5,090 nucleotides of DNA from Alphaproteobacteria bacterium. GTDB taxonomy: Bacteria > Pseudomonadota > Alphaproteobacteria > ATCC43930 > CGMCC-115725. The notes under the pieces are model-generated. The model had not been told where the DNA came from and searched no databases. It saw nothing but the letters and a program-made list of their open reading frames with translations. The DNA lies in NCBI GenBank assembly GCA_005888425.1, contig VAZF01000595.1:1-5090 (forward strand), read 5' to 3'. Both the position numbers and the translations under genes were made by a program. Shown here in pieces: positions 1 through 5,090 of the stretch. How positions within the stretch are numbered: the first letter of the stretch is position 1; each line of letters opens with the position of its first letter.

Positions 1-442
1 TCGGCGCGTTGCCGATCGCGACGACCGCGCCCTGCAGATGCGGTCGCCACAGCTCAACCGCGGCGGCCGAACGCGTCGTGCGCTGCGCCGCCGCGAGCTT
101 CGCGACTTCGGCTTCATGCAACGTGCAGATGATACGGTTTTGCGCCGGTAGCCGGTCTCGGATGATGCCGGCCGCGACCATCTCTGCATCGACAAGGATC
201 GGCATGCCGGCGGCAAGTGCGCGCCGTCCAGCCTGCACCGCGCCGCGCGACGAGACGAGATCGTCGAGGATAGCGACATCACCCGCGGCATGCGCCAGCC
301 GCAGCGCGAGCGATCGCTGTACTGCCGGAAAACGCGGGAGATCTGCTTCGGCGCGGATCGCCGCAAACGAAGCGCGGTAAATCGCCTCGGGATCGCGAAG
401 ATAGCTGTACTTCCGACCTCTCGATGCGATCTCAGCCCCCAC
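1..442 (-). other. cobH: CobH moiety of the fused frame, with its only plausible internal start (GTG 440-442)
   Basis: This is the precorrin-8X methylmutase part of the fused frame, listed separately because related genomes usually carry cobH as its own gene. If it is also translated alone, the only start codon near the domain is GTG at 440-442 (residue 322 of the fusion). That codon lies inside the outer arm of the palindromic repeat and has no Shine-Dalgarno match before it. A GAGAGG stretch at 417-422 resembles a ribosome site, but no ATG, GTG or TTG follows at a usable distance. The fused product is therefore the simpler reading. The C-terminal third of CobH lies outside the window. Confidence 0.6.
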
Positions 443-1405
443 CGGGCCGCCGCTTGCGCGCCGGTCCCCCCTCCCCCGCAAGCGGGGAAGGGTCGGGGTG
501 GGGGCTGGCGCAGCTCTCTGTCGCGCCCGAGTCACCCCGAGCGTCCAGGCCTCTTCCGTTTCGACAACACGGCGCTGTTCGGCGGTCAGGTCCGGGTCGC
601 CGACAAACCACATCGGCAATGCGCCGGTACCGTCCGCGGACGCAAAAATGCGGGCGACCGTGCGCACCTGCGCCTTGTCGTTTGGCGGACCGTAGTCGCC
701 GCGGATATCGCGGCGCCACCAGGACGGCCAGACCTCGGCAAACACGATCTGTGCCGCATCGGGCACAGCGAGGCCCGTTTCGAAGGGCCAGATGCGGGCC
801 CTCTGCGCCCACCTCGGGTCGTCGCGCAGCGCGCGCACGACCGGAATGCCAGTCAGCGACTGGCTGCCGACCGAGCCGGTATAGGCGAGCTTCCAGCAGG
901 GCTGCGCCCCTACCATCCAGCGATCGATCAGCCGTTTCTCGGCAAGCCCGTCGGCGGCGTGACCGTTATGGTGCTTCGGGCCGAGAAAATCGTCGGTGAA
1001 CCGCACCGGGCAGCCCCAGAACGGAAAGGCGCGGTTCGACACGCGCCGATTGAACTCGGCCGCCACCGTGAAGCGGTCATTACTATTGTTCTCCGCGTCC
1101 TTCAGACGGACGGCGATCTCGTCCCAGACCGCGCGCCAGGGGGGCGCGTGATTGAGCCCGAGCCGCTGCGCAAAGCCGGCGGGATAGCCGAATGGAAAAT
1201 CGAAACCGAGCAGCACGCGTTCGCCACGCGCCATCGCATCCGACAGCAATTCGCGGAGGAGATTTTTCGCGCTGTGCCGCGTCTGCGGATTTTCGACCAG
1301 CCGTTCCACCCCATCTCGATCGACGGCGCAGATCCAGATGCTGTCGCGGCCGGTCTTCGGCTGGCTCGCCGCGCTCCAATCGACAATGACAAAGCTGTCG
1401 AACAT
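1..1405 (-). CDS. cobH: DUF429-like domain fused to precorrin-8X methylmutase (CobH), 3' end off the window
   Basis: One open frame of 468 codons without a stop runs from ATG 1403-1405 off the left edge. Residues 1-292 form a domain that I do not recognise by name but that has DUF429/RNase H-like features: an early Asp in VDWSAA (D9), GFDFPFGYP (67-75, D69), AEVWPSWW (223-230, E224) and NDKAQVRTV (242-250, D243), a plausible acidic active site. Residues about 298-323 are encoded by a palindromic repeat. From about 333 the protein is CobH: YLRDPEAIYRASF (336-348), RLAHAAGD with the expected catalytic His (H372), ILVDAEMVAAGI (403-414), TTRSAAAVELW (443-453) and VVAIGNAP at the edge. CobH converts precorrin-8X to hydrogenobyrinic acid by moving a methyl group from C-11 to C-12. 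About 135 of its usual roughly 210 residues are visible. The start lies 5 bases after the cbiX stop without a strong ribosome site, which suggests coupled translation. The CobH assignment is firm; the DUF429 relation is inferred. Confidence 0.85.
   Translation of the reverse strand, partial: MFDSFVIVDWSAASQPKTGRDSIWICAVDRDGVERLVENPQTRHSAKNLLRELLSDAMARGERVLLGFDFPFGYPAGFAQRLGLNHAPPWRAVWDEIAVRLKDAENNSNDRFTVAAEFNRRVSNRAFPFWGCPVRFTDDFLGPKHHNGHAADGLAEKRLIDRWMVGAQPCWKLAYTGSVGSQSLTGIPVVRALRDDPRWAQRARIWPFETGLAVPDAAQIVFAEVWPSWWRRDIRGDYGPPNDKAQVRTVARIFASADGTGALPMWFVGDPDLTAEQRRVVETEEAWTLGVTRARQRAAPAPTPTLPRLRGRGDRRASGGPVGAEIASRGRKYSYLRDPEAIYRASFAAIRAEADLPRFPAVQRSLALRLAHAAGDVAILDDLVSSRGAVQAGRRALAAGMPILVDAEMVAAGIIRDRLPAQNRIICTLHEAEVAKLAAAQRTTRSAAAVELWRPHLQGAVVAIGNAP
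433..507. repeat. palindromic repeat element, copy 1 (DUF429-like/CobH junction)
   Basis: A 75-base element with two nested inverted repeats. The outer arms are 433-443 and 497-507 (11 base pairs, perfect). The inner hairpin is 469-479 and 482-492 with an AA loop and one mismatch (473/488). The left spacer (444-468) is much longer than the right (493-496), so the folded form would carry a side bulge. It is read through in the minus-strand frame as a Pro/Arg-rich linker (APTPTLPRLRGRGDRR, residues 301-316). The architecture and orientation match the copy at 4021-4093. Pro-rich peptides of this kind are frequent in alphaproteobacterial proteins because similar elements are dispersed through those genomes; that part is family knowledge. 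Confidence 0.85.
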
Positions 1406-1410
1406 GCCGT

Positions 1411-2331
1411 TCAGCGATGTCGGTGCGGATGGTCGTCGTCGTGATCATGGTGGCGATCATGATGATCGTGCCGGTGATCGCCGCCGCGCACATGATGGTG
1501 GTGCGCCTGCTGCGTCAAACCGACCTCATCTTCGTAGCCGACGACCTGCGTGCGGTATTTGCAGAGCTGGCAGTTCATGTTGGGGTCGCCCCCCTCGACC
1601 TCCACAACGCGCTCGACAAAGGCGTCGATGACCTTGGGATGGTCGCGCAAATAGGGCGCCTTGACGAAGCCGATCCCCGGAAAGCGGGCCGCCGCCTGAT
1701 CGGTCTGCGCATAAATGCGCTTCACCAGGACGCCCGTGAACAGAAAATACGGAAACACGACAATCCGCCGGAAGCCGAGCCGCGCGGCGCGGTCGAGCGC
1801 CGCGTCGACGCGCGGATGCGCGACGCCGCTATAGGCCGTCTCGCCCCAGCCGAACCCCATCCCCTCCCACAACATCCGGGTGATCTTGCTGATGTTGGAA
1901 TTGGCGTCGGGGTCGTTGGTGCCGCGCCCGACGACGACCAGCACACTGTCCTCGCGACCATCCGGCGCGACGCTGGCGATGCGATCCGCGGCGGCGGCGA
2001 GCAGTTTCGGGTCGATTGCGAGATCGCGGCCGAGCTTGACCTCGATACCGGAATTGCCCGCCATAAAGCTGTTCATCTCCCAGGGCAGGTCGTTCTTGAC
2101 ATGGCTCGCCGCAAACAGCATGCCCGGCACCGCGAGGATCCGCCGCGCGCCGCGCGCCGCCAAGCCGGCGAGTCCCTGCTGGATCGTCGGGCGCGCGAAT
2201 TCGAGATAGCCCGTCGCAAAATCCGGCGATGCGAGGCGCCGGCGCAACGCGGCGGCGGCCACCTCGAACTCGCCGATTGCGTCGGGATCACGGCTTCCAT
2301 GGCCGCACAGCAAAACCGCGGTGTCGTTCAT
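1411..2331 (-). CDS. cbiX: sirohydrochlorin cobaltochelatase, long form with Cys motif and His-rich tail
   Basis: CbiX inserts Co2+ into sirohydrochlorin (or a related early corrin precursor) in the cytoplasm. The 306-residue protein has the tandem CbiX layout. The first half holds LLCGHGSRDPDA (7-18; metal-binding His11) and FAASHVKNDLP (73-83; His77). The second half holds VVVGRGTNDPDAN (132-144), AHPRVDAAL (171-179) and VVFPYFLFTGVLVKRI (191-206). M252-N-C254-Q-L-C257 matches the MXCXXC motif of long CbiX proteins, which in Bacillus megaterium CbiX-L is linked to a 4Fe-4S centre. Residues 277-306 hold 14 His and 7 Asp, a likely metal-binding or delivery tail. The start ATG at 2331 is preceded by AAAGGG (minus strand, 2344-2339) with 7-base spacing. 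The next frame (DUF429-like/CobH) starts 5 bases after the TGA, so the two probably share a transcript. A related chelatase acting on Ni or Fe is possible but less likely among cob genes. Confidence 0.95.
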   Translation of the reverse strand: MNDTAVLLCGHGSRDPDAIGEFEVAAAALRRRLASPDFATGYLEFARPTIQQGLAGLAARGARRILAVPGMLFAASHVKNDLPWEMNSFMAGNSGIEVKLGRDLAIDPKLLAAAADRIASVAPDGREDSVLVVVGRGTNDPDANSNISKITRMLWEGMGFGWGETAYSGVAHPRVDAALDRAARLGFRRIVVFPYFLFTGVLVKRIYAQTDQAAARFPGIGFVKAPYLRDHPKVIDAFVERVVEVEGGDPNMNCQLCKYRTQVVGYEDEVGLTQQAHHHHVRGGDHRHDHHDRHHDHDDDHPHRHR

Positions 2332-2387
2332 TCCCCTACCCTTTGGCGGTTGCTCACCGCGGCGGCATAACCCAGATTGCCGATCCG
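2332..2387. promoter_or_regulatory. divergent intergenic region between cbiX and cbiB
   Basis: This 56-base gap is the only real intergenic space in the window and separates two outward-facing genes, so promoters for both probably lie in it or in the adjacent coding ends. It holds the likely ribosome site of cbiX (AAAGGG, minus strand, 2344-2339). It also holds a small inverted repeat, GCGGT/ACCGC (2346-2350 and 2356-2360), separated by 5 bases. I see no good -35/-10 pair and no cobalamin riboswitch, which would need about 200 bases. Confidence 0.35.
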
Positions 2388-3306
2388 ATGATATCGCTGA
2401 GCGACCACGATGTGCTGCTGTTGCTGTTGGTCGGTCTCGCGATCGATGCGCTGTTCGGTGATCTGCCGGCAGTGTTCGCGCATATCCCGCACCCGGTCGT
2501 GCTCGCCGGCCAAGCGATCGCTTTTTTCGACCGCAAGCTCAACCGCGCGAGCCGCAGCGACCGGATTCGGCGCGAGCGCGGCATTGTCACGGTCGTCGTG
2601 CTGGTCGGCATGGCGGCGGCGATCGGCTCCGGGATCGAGTGGCTGTGCCGCGGCAGTGTACTCGGCGCGCTCGTCGAGGCATTCGTTATCGGCATCCTCT
2701 TGGCGCAGCGCGGGCTCTATGAACATGTCGCGGTTGTTGTGCTCGCGCTCGAAAGGGGCGGCTTGCCGGCTGGGCGCGAGGCGGTCCGGCATATCGTCGG
2801 GCGCGACCCGCTGCGGCTCGATGCGCATGGTGTCGCGCGCGCCGCAATCGAGAGCCTCGCCGAAAATTTCAGCGACGGCGTCGTCGCGCCCGTGTTCTGG
2901 TATCTGCTGTTCGGCTTGCCGGGCCTGTTCGCCTACAAGATGGCGAACACGCTCGACAGCATGATCGGCCACCGCACCCCGCGCTACCGCAGCTTCGGTT
3001 GGGCGGCGGCACGCCTCGACGATATTCTCAATCTGCTGCCGGCGCCGATCAGCGGGCTGCTGCTCGCCGCGGGTGCCGTCCTCGCCGGCCGATGCCGCGC
3101 GGATCGAGCGCTGGTGATCATGATCCGCGAGGCCGCGTGATTATGCCGAGGAACGCGTCGAGGATCCGTGGATCGGTGCCGGCACGCCATTGGCGCGGGC
3201 TGCCGATATTGCGCGCGCCCTGCGTCTCTATGCCCTCGCCTGCCTGCTCTTGGCCGGCATAATTCTCGGCATGTGGCTCGCGATGCATGTCACGCGGCCC
3301 GGGTGA
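2388..3306 (+). pseudogene. cbiB: adenosylcobinamide-phosphate synthase, internal deletion and frameshift
   Basis: CbiB (CobD in the aerobic pathway) is an inner-membrane protein that attaches aminopropanol or its phosphate to adenosylcobyric acid. From ATG 2388 the frame encodes 250 residues with clear family motifs: hydrophobic LLLLLVGLAIDALFGD (10-25), HPVVLAGQAIAFFDRKLNR (35-53), LLAQRGLYEH (104-113), ESLAENFSDGVVAP (155-168), NTLDSMIGHRTPR (187-199) and GWAAARLDDILNL (204-216). It stops at TGA 3138-3140 just after ALVIMIREAA. The family's conserved HRSPNAGWPEAA-type segment is absent. The true C-terminus continues in the +1 frame from about 3133, with PRDYAEERVEDPWIG, then ADIARALRLYALAC and a final hydrophobic helix, to TGA 3304-3306. 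About 25 codons appear lost. The truncated protein lacks a conserved region and its last membrane segment, so it is probably inactive if the deletion is real. I chose ATG 2388 because upstream residues in this frame are antisense to cbiX. Confidence 0.85.
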
Positions 3307-4816
3307 GGCGCGGCGGCCGCGCCGCGGCAAGCAATGCCGGAACATCGAGGTGCCGCTCCAGGTGATCGGCGAGCCGGTCCAGCACATTTTCGATCATCGG
3401 CTCGTATTCGATGGCGCCAGGAGTCGTACCGAAGCGCGCGAGAAAGGCGCGGCGGAATGGATCGCTTGCGAACAGCCCGTGCAGATAGCACCCCATGACC
3501 CGGCCGTCGGCGCTGACCGCGCCATCGGGATGGCCGTGGAGATCGAGCATCGGTCGCTTCAAGCCGGGCCCGATGGTAATCCCGAGATGCATCTCGTAGC
3601 CCCACACCGGCATCCCGGTCGGGATCTCATGGCCGGTGACCTGCGCCAGCCGTTTGTCGCCGCCGAGCACGGTCTCGATGTCGAGCAGCCCGAGCCCAGG
3701 CATCTCCGCGGGCGGTCCTTCGCAGCCGTCCGGATCGGCGATCCGGCGGCCGAGCATCTGATAGCCGCCGCAGAGGCCGAGGATGTGTCCGCCCTGACGC
3801 TGATGCGCCAGGATGTCGATGTCCCAGCCCTGTTCGCGCATGAAGGCGAGATCGGCCAAGGTTGCTTTCGACCCGGGAAGGATTACGAGCGCCACGTCGC
3901 GCGGCAGCGGCTGCCCCGGGCGCACGAGCACGAGGTCGACACCGGGTTCGGCGCGCAGCGGATCGAGATCATCGAAATTGGCGATGCGCGGCAAGAGCGG
4001 CACGGCGATCTTGACGCGATGCCCCTCACCCGTCCTCCACTGCACGCCGGACTCCCTCTCCCCGCCCGCGGGGAGAGGGTTGGGGTGAGGGGCTAAAGCC
4101 ATCGAGTCTTCCGCCGGGAGGAGGCCAGCGTCCGCGAAATACGGCACGACCCCAAAGCAGGCGAGGCCGGTGCGCTCGCCGATCTCCGCGATGCCGCCGT
4201 CGAACAGGCGCGGGTCGCCGCGGAATTTGTTGACGACATAGCCGGCGAGCCGTGTTTGCTCGGAGCGTGAGAGAAGCGCATGTGTGCCGACGAACTGCGC
4301 GATGACACCGCCGCGCTCGATGTCGCCGATCAGCACGACCGGCACGTCAGCGGCTTCGGCGAAGCCCATGTTAGCGATGTCGCCGGCGCGCAGATTGATC
4401 TCGGCCGGGCTGCCCGCCCCTTCGACGAGGATCAGATCGGCCGATGCGGCGAGGCGGTGAAAGGCCGCGAGCACCTGCGGCAACAGCGACGGCGCGAGCG
4501 CGCGATAATCGCGCGCCGACAGCGCCGAATGCACCCGGCCGCAGACGATCAGCTGCGCCATGCCGTCCGTTTGCGGCTTCAGCAATACCGGGTTCATGTC
4601 GATCGCCGGCGGCGCGCCGCAGGCGCGCGCCTGCAAGGCTTGCGCCCGGCCGATCTCGCCGCCTTCGGCGGTGACCGCGGCGTTGTTCGACATGTTCTGC
4701 GGCTTGAACGGGCGCACCTTCAATCCGCGCCGCGTAAACACACGCGCGAGGCCCGCGACGAGCAGCGATTTCCCGACATCCGAGCCGGTGCCCTGCAGCA
4801 TCAAGGCGCGCGTCAT
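3290..4816 (-). CDS. cobQ: cobyric acid synthase (glutamine-hydrolysing)
   Basis: CobQ amidates side chains b, d, e and g of adenosylcobyrinic acid a,c-diamide, using ATP and glutamine, to give adenosylcobyric acid. From ATG 4814-4816 it is 508 residues. The N-terminal synthetase domain has the P-loop-like QGTGSDVGKS (8-17), RPFKPQNMSNNA (35-46), IDMNPVLLKPQ (72-82), VEGAGSPAEINLRAGDIANMGF (131-152), GDIERGGVIA (164-173) and NKFRGD (196-201). The class I glutamine amidotransferase domain follows: PRIANFDDLDPL (276-287), LPGSKATL (313-320), LGLCGGYQMLG with nucleophile C349, and CYLHGLF with H446. Residues 242-266 are not family sequence but the translation of a palindromic repeat in the interdomain linker; without them the length would match the usual figure of about 485. 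The start fits the family (MTRALMLQGTGSDVGK), and its A is shared with the relic cobO stop (TGATG). Because cobO is frameshifted, the CobQ frame is open upstream to the window edge. Confidence 0.95.
   Translation of the reverse strand: MTRALMLQGTGSDVGKSLLVAGLARVFTRRGLKVRPFKPQNMSNNAAVTAEGGEIGRAQALQARACGAPPAIDMNPVLLKPQTDGMAQLIVCGRVHSALSARDYRALAPSLLPQVLAAFHRLAASADLILVEGAGSPAEINLRAGDIANMGFAEAADVPVVLIGDIERGGVIAQFVGTHALLSRSEQTRLAGYVVNKFRGDPRLFDGGIAEIGERTGLACFGVVPYFADAGLLPAEDSMALAPHPNPLPAGGERESGVQWRTGEGHRVKIAVPLLPRIANFDDLDPLRAEPGVDLVLVRPGQPLPRDVALVILPGSKATLADLAFMREQGWDIDILAHQRQGGHILGLCGGYQMLGRRIADPDGCEGPPAEMPGLGLLDIETVLGGDKRLAQVTGHEIPTGMPVWGYEMHLGITIGPGLKRPMLDLHGHPDGAVSADGRVMGCYLHGLFASDPFRRAFLARFGTTPGAIEYEPMIENVLDRLADHLERHLDVPALLAAARPPRLTRAA
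4021..4093. repeat. palindromic repeat element, copy 2 (inside cobQ)
   Basis: A 73-base element. The outer arms are 4021-4031 and 4083-4093 (11 base pairs, perfect). The inner hairpin is 4054-4065 and 4068-4079 (12 base pairs, perfect) with a two-base loop. Spacers are unequal: 22 bases on the left (4032-4053) and 3 on the right (4080-4082). cobQ is translated straight through it on the minus strand as APHPNPLPAGGERESG and a few further residues (242-266), between the synthetase and amidotransferase domains. It has the same shape and orientation as the copy at 433-507, but its shared sequence is read in a different frame. Confidence 0.9.
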
Positions 4817-5090
4817 CAGAATTCGATCCCGCGTGAGCGCTGCCATGACCTCGTCGAGCGGCAGATAACCGTATCGCAGCACGATATTGAGTTCGTCGAG
4901 CAGCACCATGCGGTAGGAGGGGTCGGCGATCATCGCTGTCGCCAACTCCCAGGCGGCGCGCGCGGCCGCGATATCGCGGGCGCGGTCCTGCGTGTCCCAG
5001 GTGAAGCCCTCGCCCATCGCGCGGCAGGTCACGAGATCGGGGAAGCGCGCCAAGACGTCGCGCTCGCCGGTGCCCCAGGCGCCCTTGACG
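4814..5090 (-). pseudogene. cobO: corrinoid adenosyltransferase, 3' part, internal deletion with frameshift into cobQ
   Basis: CobO transfers 5'-deoxyadenosyl from ATP to the cobalt of cob(I)yrinic acid a,c-diamide. The frame enters from the right edge with VKGAWGTGERDVLARF, followed by MGEGFTWDTQ, AWELA, VLLDELNIVLRYGYLPLDEVMAAL; these are BtuR/CobO signatures. The P-loop half lies outside the window. After MAALTR the family normally has about 40 more residues (a VVVTGRG-type strand, an acidic helix, a VKHPF-type loop). These are missing, and only RGIEF plus TGA, the typical CobO C-terminus, remains in the +1 frame. That TGA (4818-4816) overlaps the cobQ ATG. The deletion therefore removes the in-frame stop, so CobO residues run directly into CobQ. 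An active CobO is unlikely if this is real. The position 5' of cobQ is common for cob clusters. Confidence 0.85.

Noticed and set aside
417..422. GAGAGG as a ribosome site for a separate cobH
   Set aside because: No ATG, GTG or TTG follows at a suitable distance; it may be a relic of an earlier start but cannot be used as it stands.
290..1444. Long plus-strand open frame (384 codons) opposite the DUF429-like/CobH frame
   Set aside because: It is antisense to a frame with clear CobH motifs, its product is Arg/Pro-rich without recognisable motifs, and GC-rich DNA produces such shadows.
1417..2370. Long plus-strand open frame opposite cbiX
   Set aside because: It mirrors cbiX exactly; the minus strand has the catalytic His motifs, MXCXXC and a ribosome site.
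3307..3323. GC-rich hairpin just after the cbiB end (arms 3307-3314 and 3316-3323), a possible terminator
   Set aside because: There is no T-tract on either side, it lies inside the last codons of cobQ, and GC-rich palindromes are common here.
3287..4096. Plus-strand open frame opposite the 3' half of cobQ
   Set aside because: It is antisense to the conserved amidotransferase domain and has no motif of its own.
4819..4824. EcoRI site GAATTC at the cobO/cobQ junction, a possible cloning scar or chimera point
   Set aside because: The bases encode Glu-Phe of the normal CobO C-terminus (GIEF), and the two sides are the expected neighbours, so a ligation artefact is not needed.
4814..5090. A purpose-built bifunctional CobO-CobQ enzyme
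   Set aside because: The normal CobO C-terminal residues and stop survive out of frame next to the cobQ ATG, which points to deletion and frameshift instead of an evolved fusion.

Overview
The window is a very GC-rich (by eye about two thirds G+C) stretch of chromosome devoted to cobalamin (vitamin B12) biosynthesis. The enzyme set (CobH, CobO, CobQ, CbiB/CobD and a long-form CbiX), the GC-rich codon use and two copies of a palindromic element that encodes PHPNPLP-type peptides all suggest an alphaproteobacterium. This is an inference from family knowledge; no marker gene is present.

Layout. On the minus strand, from the right edge, the 3' part of cobO (corrinoid adenosyltransferase) runs into cobQ (cobyric acid synthase), ending at 3290. 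cbiB/cobD (adenosylcobinamide-phosphate synthase) lies on the plus strand at 2388-3306. It converges on cobQ with a short overlap and diverges from cbiX across a 56-base gap. cbiX (cobaltochelatase, minus, 2331-1411) is followed after 5 bases by one long uninterrupted minus-strand frame that starts at 1405 and runs off the left edge. That frame carries an uncharacterised DUF429-like (RNase H-fold-like) domain and then precorrin-8X methylmutase (CobH). The genes cover cobalt insertion (CbiX), a mid-pathway methyl migration (CobH), adenosylation (CobO), four side-chain amidations (CobQ) and aminopropanol attachment (CbiB).

Three things are out of the ordinary. (1) cobO and cbiB each lack a conserved stretch (roughly 40 and 25 codons by comparison with family knowledge), and in both the true C-terminus survives in the +1 frame. 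In cobO this removes the stop and fuses it in frame to cobQ; in cbiB it causes early termination. These are either real mutations or assembly errors. (2) Two copies of a two-armed palindromic element of about 75 bases share the same architecture and lie inside coding frames: one in the linker between the two CobQ domains, the other exactly at the DUF429-like/CobH junction. (3) The DUF429-like/CobH fusion itself joins an unstudied domain to a B12 enzyme.

I see no tRNA, rRNA, CRISPR array, transposase, cobalamin riboswitch or convincing intrinsic terminator. Apart from the short cbiX-cbiB gap, the window is essentially all coding.
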